A DNA stretch of 37,201 bases, from assembly GCA_017481285.1 (NCBI GenBank), contig JAFUPI010000040.1:1-37201 (forward strand), read 5' to 3'. The notes beneath the pieces are model-generated. The model was not told the DNA's origin, did no database searches, and was given only the letters and a program-made list of their open reading frames with translations. The position numbers and the translations under genes were made by a program. This stretch comes from Agathobacter sp. GTDB lineage: Bacteria > Bacillota > Clostridia > Lachnospirales > Lachnospiraceae. Positions 24,059 through 32,511 of the stretch are shown piece by piece (the stretch's first letter is position 1; every line of letters starts with the position of its first letter).

Positions 24059-24795
24059 ATGGAATTATTTTTTCTGTTGTTTTACTTCTGCTACTGTATA
24101 CCTTCACAAAACCTTCCAATGAAGAACCTTCTTCCACAGAAGATCTATCTTCCACAGAAAATAGTACCGAGGACTCTGCGAAAAAGAAGGAATATCCTGT
24201 CATTGTTTTAGATGCGGGTCATGGCGGCTTCGATCCAGGGAAAGTTGGAGTAAATGGTGCTTTAGAGAAAGATATCAACTTATCTATCGTAAAGAAACTC
24301 CAGACACTTCTAGAAGAAGAAGGGTTTACCGTTCATCTGACTAGAGAAACGGATACTCTGCTTGCTCCTGCCAATTCCTCTTCTAAGAAAAAGGATGACA
24401 TGATTGCACGAATCGAAATGATTACACGCTTAGATCCATTCTTTACTATTAGCATTCATCAAAATAGTTTTACGGACTCTGCCTCTAGCGGTCCACAGGT
24501 ATTCTATTATAAAGACTCGGAAGAGAGCGCAACCATGGCTCAGGTAATTCAGGATGCACTAAATAGCCAGCTAAGTCCAGCGAAAAAACGTTCTCCACAA
24601 GCCAATGCAAACTATTATCTACTAACAAGAACACCCACACCTACTGTTATTGTAGAATGTGGGTTCCTAAGTAATCCTGTTGAAGCGGATTTATTGACAC
24701 AGGATGAATATCAATCCCGTGTCGCAAATTCCATTTTTATTGGTATTCTATCCTATTATGAAAGTACTACATCAAATCAGATATTGTCTGAATAA
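24043..24795 (+). CDS. cwlD: N-acetylmuramoyl-L-alanine amidase, CwlD-like
   Basis: Zinc amidase that cuts the bond between muramic acid and L-alanine of the stem peptide. In Bacillus, CwlD prepares muramic lactam in the spore cortex. The 250 residues have an N-terminal membrane anchor (5-20), a serine/glutamate-rich linker (26-50), and an Amidase_3 domain. Zinc ligands H60 (DAGHGG), E75 (LEKD) and H139 (SIHQNS) and the catalytic E205 (VECGFLSNP) are all present. Its start codon is buried in a hairpin (24001-24047). The 3' end overlaps the convergent 1030-residue gene by 29 bases. A CwlD identity is by motif and architecture; a vegetative amidase is possible. Confidence 0.85.
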   Translation: MPKFFYGIIFSVVLLLLLYTFTKPSNEEPSSTEDLSSTENSTEDSAKKKEYPVIVLDAGHGGFDPGKVGVNGALEKDINLSIVKKLQTLLEEEGFTVHLTRETDTLLAPANSSSKKKDDMIARIEMITRLDPFFTISIHQNSFTDSASSGPQVFYYKDSEESATMAQVIQDALNSQLSPAKKRSPQANANYYLLTRTPTPTVIVECGFLSNPVEADLLTQDEYQSRVANSIFIGILSYYESTTSNQILSE

Positions 24796-27700
24796 AGCTC
24801 TCCGCAATATGATAAAGGCGCTTTGTTTGAACAGGAGTTGCTTCACCCTGTTCTGACAAAGTGTTCTTCTCAAATTGCCATGCAGACAGGTTTTCCACGC
24901 GAGTGATTGTTACATCGATTGCTTCCTCGCTTCCTTCCTGCATTCTGCCAACAAACTGATTTAAATTCTGTGCCAGATATTGTCTAGTCTCTTCATCCGT
25001 TGTAGCAATCACACCGGATATTCCATTTTCTTTTGCTTCGAAAGATGCTGCTACTTTTTCCATCAAAGCACCTCTAAAGAAAATATCTACTAATCCTTTA
25101 TCTGACTTACCTCTTACAATTTTTAAATTTACACCTGTTACAGTATCTCCTGTTTCTACCGGAACCAGGAAGCTTTCTTCCTCTGCTTTTTGCTTGCAAA
25201 GATAGAACTGCTGACTCATCAAGCGTAAATCATTTAAGTCTTTAGCACTAATCGTTTCGTTTTCAATAATCATGGTCTGCATCACACGCTCTGCAACTTC
25301 TGCCAGTGTCGCCTGTGCTTTTACCATTTCTTCTGGAGTCTTAACCGCTTCTCCAAAATCTTCTAATACCTGTGCTTTTAAATCCACAATCATTTCCTGA
25401 TAGTCTAAACTCTTGCCTTCTGTTTCAAATAACTTATCAAAAACATTGCTTGGATTATGTAATAAACGAGAAGCTGCTAATACATTTCTAGCACTATTCT
25501 TCATATCATATTTTTCCAGAAATGCATACACATCATCCGATGCTTCTAACACACCTGCATATTCCTGTGCGATTTCGCTATGATACTGCTGCTCTAAGGT
25601 AACACTCTCTTCGCTCTGCATCTGCTTCTGCAGGTTTTCCAAAAGTTGTTCCGGAGTCATCTCCTCCCACTCCTGCATCTGTTCTAATGCTTCCGGCGAA
25701 AGAAGTTCTGCTGCCTCTTTCACACAATTTGTCTGGAAGGACGCCATAATCTGAGCATCGATACGTGGGCCCTTTGCAGTCGCTTTTGCTCCTGCAAAAT
25801 CATCATCAATTGTATAATCCATATCCTTTTTCGCAGAACGCATAGCTGTAAGGATATTTCTCATTGTAATATCGGCTCCCTGATTCATTAATGCACCGAT
25901 AGCTGCTCCATCCGTCTTCTCCACCTGAGCGATTAAACGGTAAATACCAATATAACTATCTCTTTCTTCTGCTGAGATTTCCTTGTTCTGTTCCAGTTTC
26001 CAAAGGAATTTGCTAAATCTTTCCTGTTCCTTTTCACCTGTTTCTGCTTGCATAGTTTCCACCATTTGATTCAACTGACTAATTTCCATATCCAATGGAT
26101 TCTTTCCTTCACGAATCAACTCTAAAGTCGTAGCTGGTGTCAAATTACGAAACAGCTTCTGGACTTCCATATCTGCTTCTTTTATCTGATGGATATTCTC
26201 TACTGTAATTTCCGTTTCATTGTATGCTAAAATACGAACAGCTCTCTGATTCCATTCGCTCTTTTCCAAATTCAAATCTGTTAAAATGTCATCCACATTT
26301 GCAAATGCTTTCTGAATAGAATCACCCATATCTCTTCTTGGTGCGGTCCACAGTACTTCGTAGGTCTGAAGAGCTGTATCCATCTTTGTCTTTAACGCAC
26401 TTCCTGCCTGATGAATATTACGAAGTGTGTCATCGGATGAATGGATGTCCAACACATAGGCCGGCTGGAATTTCAGTTCTTCTACATATTTCGTAGTTGT
26501 TGAGAAAATAGAAACATTTTCTTCGGATGCCTCTACATTATTCTGCGTTAACAGATCTTTGTAGTACTGATTTTCCAAATTCTTTAGATTCTCAACCACT
26601 TGCTCTAATGGCTTCGTATCAATGGAAATTCCTCTCTTTAATAGGGCATAATTTGCTTCTGTTGTCATAGCAAGACGTGTTTCTTCTAATTGACGCTTCG
26701 CAGTAACAAAGGTAATGCTGGTAGACATTTCTACACTAACAGAAACCTCTGCCTGTTCTCCTCTGTTGGAAATCGCAGACTGCAGATTTTCAACGGAAAT
26801 TGTCAACTGCTGCTCTACACAATACGCAATATCACAATCCTGAGCCTCCAGAATCGTATTCATCGCACTCTGTGCTCTGTCTTCATAAGAAAAACCTTCC
26901 ATCAGGAGTGCATCCATAGGACGTCGTCCGTCACGAATCGCTTCCATGATACGTGCAATTACCTGCTGCATATCCAAAGTTTTTCCTTCCTCATTCGACA
27001 AACGGTTAGATAAATGATTCAAACCATCCAAATATCGAAGATTCGATACAGTTAATCCGATATTCTTCTGAATTAACCATTGACAATTTGCTTTACTTTC
27101 TTCAGAAATCGTAAGCCCGGAAGACTTTATAATCTGTTCCATCTGTTTTTCTAATGCAGAAAAATCAATCTGCTGATTTCCCTGTGATGCCACACCACTG
27201 TGTGCCGCCATATAAATATTCTGAATCGTTGGCTCCCAACCATTTTTCAATAAATATTCTTTTGTTGCATCACTAAGAGGCAACATTTCCTCTGCTGCCT
27301 GATATGCTTTCACACTCTCTGTAATATTTGCTTCTGTCGTAGGCAAATCAGCCTGCTTCAACGCTCTTTCCATCTGTGCTGCTACTGCCGGATTCCCTGC
27401 AATGGCTTCTAATTCTGCCGAGCTTAGTTCATCGCCATATATCGAAATATCAACACCAGCTTTTGCAAGCACAGCCTTAATTTTGTCTGTAACGGTAATG
27501 ATGGTATGACTATCTGCATCCATACAGTCAAACCCATCTTTTGACATCTCTTCTAAATCCGCGGAAGAAGCGGTATTTGATACAACAACCATTTGATTTT
27601 TACGATTAGCTGCAGACATATCCATCTGTGTGTCCAATTGTTCAACTACGGATTCTTCTTCTTTTCCTTCTGGTTTTTGATAAACTGCATTTGGCATATA

Positions 27701-27859
27701 GAAACTTCCACCCTCTGTCATGCGGTACGTTTCCTGCATTTTACCATAATCTAATACGCCATTACCTTCCTGTGCTTTATCAGCTGGTGAGGTTCTTCCT
27801 TTATCCAAAGAAGAGGCCGCTGTGTAATTCTCTACTTGTTTTGTCTGATCTATAAACAT
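24767..27859 (-). CDS. 1030-residue repeat protein with FliK-like C-terminus (DUF6240-like)
   Basis: A large soluble protein without signal peptide or membrane segment. Its first 100 residues are low-complexity and polar. Residues 130-860 are helical and built from degenerate units, each carrying a motif of the type 'TxxNIxxA' (for example EPTIQNIYMAA, LTVSNLRYLD, EITVENIHQIK, DITMRNILTAM, NSARNVLAA). The last 110 residues (VNLKIVRGKSDKGLVDIFFR... to TITRVENLSAW) resemble the FliK/Flg_hook domain of hook-length control proteins. I recall DUF6240 as its family name. A SigD-like promoter precedes it, supporting a flagellar role, perhaps hook length or export switching. The start has AAGGAG six bases upstream, inside an inverted repeat. 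Confidence 0.72.
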   Translation of the reverse strand: MFIDQTKQVENYTAASSLDKGRTSPADKAQEGNGVLDYGKMQETYRMTEGGSFYMPNAVYQKPEGKEEESVVEQLDTQMDMSAANRKNQMVVVSNTASSADLEEMSKDGFDCMDADSHTIITVTDKIKAVLAKAGVDISIYGDELSSAELEAIAGNPAVAAQMERALKQADLPTTEANITESVKAYQAAEEMLPLSDATKEYLLKNGWEPTIQNIYMAAHSGVASQGNQQIDFSALEKQMEQIIKSSGLTISEESKANCQWLIQKNIGLTVSNLRYLDGLNHLSNRLSNEEGKTLDMQQVIARIMEAIRDGRRPMDALLMEGFSYEDRAQSAMNTILEAQDCDIAYCVEQQLTISVENLQSAISNRGEQAEVSVSVEMSTSITFVTAKRQLEETRLAMTTEANYALLKRGISIDTKPLEQVVENLKNLENQYYKDLLTQNNVEASEENVSIFSTTTKYVEELKFQPAYVLDIHSSDDTLRNIHQAGSALKTKMDTALQTYEVLWTAPRRDMGDSIQKAFANVDDILTDLNLEKSEWNQRAVRILAYNETEITVENIHQIKEADMEVQKLFRNLTPATTLELIREGKNPLDMEISQLNQMVETMQAETGEKEQERFSKFLWKLEQNKEISAEERDSYIGIYRLIAQVEKTDGAAIGALMNQGADITMRNILTAMRSAKKDMDYTIDDDFAGAKATAKGPRIDAQIMASFQTNCVKEAAELLSPEALEQMQEWEEMTPEQLLENLQKQMQSEESVTLEQQYHSEIAQEYAGVLEASDDVYAFLEKYDMKNSARNVLAASRLLHNPSNVFDKLFETEGKSLDYQEMIVDLKAQVLEDFGEAVKTPEEMVKAQATLAEVAERVMQTMIIENETISAKDLNDLRLMSQQFYLCKQKAEEESFLVPVETGDTVTGVNLKIVRGKSDKGLVDIFFRGALMEKVAASFEAKENGISGVIATTDEETRQYLAQNLNQFVGRMQEGSEEAIDVTITRVENLSAWQFEKNTLSEQGEATPVQTKRLYHIAESFIQTISDLM

Positions 27860-27916
27860 AAAAAACTCCTTGTGGCGATGTACTCTGTTATATATATCGG
27901 CACAAAGGAGTTTTTT
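27860..27916. repeat. Inverted repeat that masks the ribosome site of the FliK-like gene
   Basis: AAAAAACTCCTTGTG (27860-27874) and CACAAAGGAGTTTTTT (27901-27916) are complementary with a single bulge, 26 bases apart. In minus-strand RNA the later arm contains the AAGGAG ribosome site and six U's directly before the ATG. Only RNA entering from glgB would contain both arms. Confidence 0.7.
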
Positions 27917-27921
27917 CTAAA
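27894..27921 (-). promoter_or_regulatory. SigD-like promoter of the FliK-like gene
   Basis: Minus-strand CCGATAT (27894-27900), a perfect SigD -10 box, preceded by G as in the extended GCCGATAT form. At exactly 16 bases lies TTTAG (27917-27921), a weak match to CTAAA. Transcription would start near 27887, leaving a leader of about 28 bases. Confidence 0.62.
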
Positions 27922-27926
27922 GCAAG

Positions 27927-27951
27927 AAAAAAGGCCCAAAGGACCTTTTTT
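27927..27951 (-). terminator. Terminator of glgB
   Basis: Arms 27927-27937 (AAAAAAGGCCC) and 27941-27951 (GGACCTTTTTT) pair with one mismatch around a three-base loop, ending in a run of six T's on each strand. It lies 13 bases after the glgB stop. Confidence 0.82.
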
Positions 27952-27964
27952 CGTTAACTCATAT

Positions 27965-29887
27965 TTAGAATTTAAATACTGCAACACCGTATGGTGCAAG
28001 TGGATATGCGAAAGAAAACTTTCTTCCGTCACATTCTGATTTTTCTGCTTTGTATGCATCTGGTCTTGGTTCAGTATCTGTACCATTGAACTGAGCATCT
28101 TCACTGTTTAAGATAAGCTTATATGTCTTACGTCTTGGAACACCAACACGATAGTCATCTCTAGCCATTGGAGTCATATTGATTACGAAGAGGAGATTAT
28201 TCTTTCCATCTTTGCTCTTACGAACGAAGCTGAAAATACTTCTGTCTCTGTCATCTGCATTAATCCACTCAAATCCTGCCCAGCTATGGTCTAATTCATA
28301 CATACATTTATTCTTCTGATAAATATGTAATAATGCTTTCATCCAATCCTGAACTTTTTTGTGATCTGGATTCTGGAGTAAATACCAGTCTAATTCACGA
28401 GCTTCGCTCCATTCCTGAGACTGTGCAAATTCCTGTCCCATGAAAAGAAGTTTCTTTCCTGCGTGACCCATCATATATGCATATGCACACATGAGGTTTT
28501 TGAATTTGTCTACTTCATAACCTGGCATCTTATTCAGTAATGAGCATTTCAAATGTACTACTTCATCATGTGATAATGTAAGAACATATTTTTCACTCTC
28601 ATTGTAACTCATTGCAAATGTCATTAAGTTGTGGTTGTCTCTACGGAAGTATGGGTCTAATTTCATGTAGCTTAAGAAGTCATGCATCCAGCCCATGTTC
28701 CATTTGAAGGTAAAGTTCAAACCGCCATCTTCTGCTTTTGCAGTAATCTTTGGCCATGCAGTAGATTCTTCTGCAATCATAAATGCACCAGGATTTCTTC
28801 TGGTAACTAATGTATTGATATGTTTGAAGAATTCAATTGCTTCTAAGTTTTCATTGCCACCATACTGGTTTGCAACCCACTGTCCGTCGTTCTTTCCATA
28901 GTCAAGATAAAGCATAGATGCAACCGCGTCTACACGGAGACCATCAATATGGAAGTGTTCTATCCACATCAAAGCGCTACCAATAAGGAAGTTCTTTACT
29001 TCTGTCTTGCTATAGTCGAAAATCTTGGTTCCCCAGTCTGGATGTTCCCCTTTACGAGTATCCGCATATTCGTAAGCTGGTGAACCATCAAACCATGATA
29101 AACCGTGAGAGTCTCTTGGGAAATGTGCTGGTACCCAGTCAAGGATAACACCGATTTTATTCTTATGGAATTCATTTACTAAATAAGCAAAATCTTCTGG
29201 CGTTCCATAACGTGAAGTTGGTGCATAGTAACCGGTTACCTGATATCCCCAAGAACCATCAAATGGATATTCTGAAACACCCATGAGTTCTACGTGTGTA
29301 TAACCCATTTCTTTTACGTATTTTACAAGCTTATCTGCTAATTCGCGGTAGCTATAATAAGCCTCTGTCTCATCCGCTCTATCTGGATGACGCATCCATG
29401 ATCCAAGATGTACTTCATAAATAGCCATTGGCTGTGCGATTACGTCCTCATCTGTCATTGCAGCACGTTTCTTCATCCATGTATCGTCTGACCATTTGAT
29501 GTTATTAATATCAACTACGATAGATGCTGTTTCTGGACGTACCTGTGTATAATTTCCATAAGGGTCTGATTTATAGTGCTTGTTTCCATCTCTTCCAATG
29601 ATAAGATATTTGTATTGAGTACCTAAACCTGCTTCTGGTACGAATAATTCGTAAACACCCATAGTTGTTGGCTCAACTCTGTACATCTCATGAGAATATT
29701 CATTCCATCCATTAAAATCCCCAATAACATACACTCTACTTGCATTTGGTGCCCATACATCAAAATAAACACCTTTTTTGCCATCTTTCCCTTTTTCGTT
29801 CACATAATGTGCACCTAATTTACGATAAATATCGTAGTGTGTTCCCTGTCCAAACAGGTAACTGTCCATCTCTGTAAAATAACTCAT
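27965..29887 (-). CDS. glgB: 1,4-alpha-glucan branching enzyme
   Basis: Introduces alpha-1,6 branches into glycogen. The 640-residue protein has a CBM48 domain at about 35-130 (FDVWAPNASRVYVIGDFNGW) and a GH13 barrel. The catalytic aspartate lies in DGLRVDAVASMLY, the acid/base glutamate in AEESTAWP, and the conserved TLSHDEVVH follows. The start at 29887 is preceded by GGAGGAGAG; an ATG four codons upstream is part of that ribosome site. It begins 23 bases after the TPR/AAA gene ends and has its own terminator. No other glycogen genes are in the window. Confidence 0.94.
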   Translation of the reverse strand: MSYFTEMDSYLFGQGTHYDIYRKLGAHYVNEKGKDGKKGVYFDVWAPNASRVYVIGDFNGWNEYSHEMYRVEPTTMGVYELFVPEAGLGTQYKYLIIGRDGNKHYKSDPYGNYTQVRPETASIVVDINNIKWSDDTWMKKRAAMTDEDVIAQPMAIYEVHLGSWMRHPDRADETEAYYSYRELADKLVKYVKEMGYTHVELMGVSEYPFDGSWGYQVTGYYAPTSRYGTPEDFAYLVNEFHKNKIGVILDWVPAHFPRDSHGLSWFDGSPAYEYADTRKGEHPDWGTKIFDYSKTEVKNFLIGSALMWIEHFHIDGLRVDAVASMLYLDYGKNDGQWVANQYGGNENLEAIEFFKHINTLVTRRNPGAFMIAEESTAWPKITAKAEDGGLNFTFKWNMGWMHDFLSYMKLDPYFRRDNHNLMTFAMSYNESEKYVLTLSHDEVVHLKCSLLNKMPGYEVDKFKNLMCAYAYMMGHAGKKLLFMGQEFAQSQEWSEARELDWYLLQNPDHKKVQDWMKALLHIYQKNKCMYELDHSWAGFEWINADDRDRSIFSFVRKSKDGKNNLLFVINMTPMARDDYRVGVPRRKTYKLILNSEDAQFNGTDTEPRPDAYKAEKSECDGRKFSFAYPLAPYGVAVFKF

Positions 29888-29910
29888 ACTCTCCTCCATT
29901 TATTTTGTTT

Positions 29911-32400
29911 TTACTCAAAATCTTTTTCTGTCAGCACGATTTTATCGTCATCGGTATATCGTTTTGCTGTCAGTATATTGAAAGCCTTACGGATGCCACC
30001 GTTTGCTTCACGTTCAATTGCTTCATCAATAATCTCTTTTACTTCAACCAAAGTCGTTGCCTGGTCAAGTTTTTCGATATTACTGATACGGTTATGCAGT
30101 GCTAAAATTGCCATTTCTTCAATCTCATATCCAAGTTCATTGGCATAGGATTGTGCAAACACAACCAATTCATCATTTGTGAAAATTGGAACGGTTACAG
30201 ACTGCGTAAATTTCTTCGCAAAACCGTCATCTGTAGCCAACACCTTTTTGATTCCAATTGCAGAATCCTCTAAAATCACAAGTAATCCACTATCATCTTG
30301 CTCCAACAGAAGTGACAAGCTTACAGCCGTTGTACGGTCTATGTCACCCGCTTTCTCAATAATCAAGCAACCACCTGCAACTTTTTTGAGCAACTGATGC
30401 AAATCTTCTTTTTTATTTAAAGATCCACCTTCAATTTTCCCAATTCGACCGTTCGGTCTTCCGCATTCCATTTGTAATACCTTTACAATACTAGTTGCGA
30501 GAACGGTTTTTCCACAGCCCTGACTGCCCTGAATAATCAGGTTGCCATATGGCATTGTTGGTTCGCCTTTCAAATACTCTACAACACCAGCCAATGCCTT
30601 ACATAACTGTGTCTCCATTCCCTTTACAGGCATGAAATACGAGAAAATAGCTTTTTGTTCGTCGCTAAGAGATAACGGTTTTGGTTCTACCATTACTTTT
30701 TCAAAGGTTATCGTATTGCTGATAGAACGAATATTATCGCCCAGCTCTACTTTCTCTTCAAACGTTGTTTCAAGTCTGCTGGTATGCTGCATTGCTATCG
30801 CAATGTCATTTGATAGTTTTTCATGCTCTGTTTCAGGAGCTGAAACAGGCTCCTCCTCTGGAAGCACGATTTCTTCCGAAACTACTTTTTCTTCTGGAAA
30901 TACGATTTCTTTTGGAGTATCCTCTTCTTCCATTGTATCAACATAAAAATCTGCTTCCACTTCTTCTACAGGAACTGCTTCCTGTACGATAGGCTGAACC
31001 GCCTTCGTTAACATGGAATCCGTTATTACTGGAAGTTTCTGAGTAAGTCCTTTGATTTGAATATCAATTTCTTCATTCTCAATATTCAAACGATTAATCT
31101 CTTTATCGAGAATCGAATTCATGCTTTCAAAAAGCTTTTCGGCTTCTCTAACTTCTTCCTGTGCAGCCTGGTCCAAATCAATCTTCGGCGTAACAACCGC
31201 CTCAATCTTTGGCAAGACATCATTCAATCGGTCCATGATATCTTCTGCCTCATGCAATGCACGCGCCTTCGCAGATTCTAACTTTCTCTGTTCTGCTTCA
31301 TGCAACGCTGTCTCTGCGGCACGTTTGGTTTTTTCCCATTCCTCCAAAACTTCCGCTATCGTCATCTGTCCTGTAATTTGCTGCTCTAACTGTGCTTTTT
31401 CTTTCATTACAAGACTGATTTGTCCATCATCCTCTTCTCCCAACAACTCTTGGAAGTTGATTCGAAGCGAACCATCAATTTCTTCATCCGTCTCAATATG
31501 AAGCGCCGCCTCTTTTGCCGCTAATTCTTCTTCTGTTGGAAGCTGTAAGTATGGAATTTCTTCTGCAATCTTTTTGATATTATCCATGGTTCCCACAACA
31601 GTTTCTTTCTCTGTGGCTTCCATGATTTGCTGCATTCCTTTTACAATTTCTTCCTGAAGATTCGTCGTATTAAATCGACTTGGATTTAAGGTAATCTGTG
31701 GAATAGCAACTGTCTCGTGTACATATTCTCCCGCGCGTTTCATTTCTTCCGCACCGATTACTGTTTTACCTTCTTTTTCATGTCGGAACTGTTTGTATTT
31801 TTCTTCCTGAGTTTTCGTCAATGGCTGATATAGCATTTTCAATTCAAGAGCTCGTTCTACATATGGTCCATCACCAAACCATAGAATCAACTCATCGCAA
31901 GAATCAATACATTTATCAATGATGCCTGCTTTGTGATAAAGATATGCTAATTCAAATGCCCACTCTTCGGTATATTCTTTATCCTTAAACTCTTCCAAAA
32001 TAGGGATTAAATCCTGATAAGAAGCCCCCTGGGATTTTTTAATATGATATTTAAGGATGTATCTCTGGTTATCATGAGGTGCAATATCTACGAACTCCTC
32101 GTAATATTCCTGTGCACCATCATAATCCTGCATCTTAATCGCAACTTCTGCTAAGCGATAGATGATGGTTCTTCCAATAGGAGAACGGTCATATGCAGCT
32201 AGCAGTATTTCACGAGCATCCTCATATCGTTCTACCTTTTCATAAACTTCACCAGCTTTTACCAAGGCGTTAACATTTTTAATTTTATTCCAATTAATTG
32301 AGTCTGCAATTTCTGCAGCAGATTCAAACTCCCCTTCGGAAACGAAGGTCTTCATCTGATCCAATTTCAAATTGTATTCGTATTTATCCAATGGTGTCAC
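29911..32400 (-). CDS. TPR and coiled-coil protein with C-terminal AAA-type ATPase domain
   Basis: A cytoplasmic 829-residue protein. Residues 1-200 form tetratricopeptide-like helical hairpins (EFESAAEIADSINW, EDAREILLAAYDRSP, DYDGAQEYYEEFVDIAP). Residues 350-465 are a charged coiled coil, and about 480-545 are glutamate- and proline-rich linker. The C-terminal domain has a Walker A, GSQGCGKT (625-632), and a following strand GGCLIIEKAGD where the usual DE of Walker B reads EK, so hydrolysis may be altered. The overall look is of the CbxX/SpoVK-like AAA group, but partners are unknown. It has its own promoter and leads straight into glgB, hinting at co-expression with glycogen storage. Confidence 0.75.
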   Translation of the reverse strand: MTPLDKYEYNLKLDQMKTFVSEGEFESAAEIADSINWNKIKNVNALVKAGEVYEKVERYEDAREILLAAYDRSPIGRTIIYRLAEVAIKMQDYDGAQEYYEEFVDIAPHDNQRYILKYHIKKSQGASYQDLIPILEEFKDKEYTEEWAFELAYLYHKAGIIDKCIDSCDELILWFGDGPYVERALELKMLYQPLTKTQEEKYKQFRHEKEGKTVIGAEEMKRAGEYVHETVAIPQITLNPSRFNTTNLQEEIVKGMQQIMEATEKETVVGTMDNIKKIAEEIPYLQLPTEEELAAKEAALHIETDEEIDGSLRINFQELLGEEDDGQISLVMKEKAQLEQQITGQMTIAEVLEEWEKTKRAAETALHEAEQRKLESAKARALHEAEDIMDRLNDVLPKIEAVVTPKIDLDQAAQEEVREAEKLFESMNSILDKEINRLNIENEEIDIQIKGLTQKLPVITDSMLTKAVQPIVQEAVPVEEVEADFYVDTMEEEDTPKEIVFPEEKVVSEEIVLPEEEPVSAPETEHEKLSNDIAIAMQHTSRLETTFEEKVELGDNIRSISNTITFEKVMVEPKPLSLSDEQKAIFSYFMPVKGMETQLCKALAGVVEYLKGEPTMPYGNLIIQGSQGCGKTVLATSIVKVLQMECGRPNGRIGKIEGGSLNKKEDLHQLLKKVAGGCLIIEKAGDIDRTTAVSLSLLLEQDDSGLLVILEDSAIGIKKVLATDDGFAKKFTQSVTVPIFTNDELVVFAQSYANELGYEIEEMAILALHNRISNIEKLDQATTLVEVKEIIDEAIEREANGGIRKAFNILTAKRYTDDDKIVLTEKDFE

Positions 32401-32431
32401 CTCAAATAAAAAGTTAGACTAATCTAGTTTT

Positions 32432-32460
32432 AGTTTATCATAGACACTAAAAATAAACAA
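32432..32460 (-). promoter_or_regulatory. Possible promoter of the TPR/AAA-glgB unit
   Basis: Minus-strand TTGTTT (32455-32460), 17-base spacer, TAAACT (32432-32437), directly after the terminator of the AI-2E-family gene and 32 bases before the next ATG. Confidence 0.45.
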
Positions 32461-32503
32461 TAAAAAATACACCAAACTCGCAGGTTTTTCTACAAGTTTG
32501 GTG
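32460..32503 (-). terminator. Terminator after the AI-2E family transporter gene
   Basis: Arms CACCAAACTCG (32470-32480) and CAAGTTTGGTG (32493-32503) pair over 11 positions with one G-U type mismatch; TATTTTTTATT follows on the minus strand. Confidence 0.82.
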
Positions 32504-32511
32504 CATGAAGA

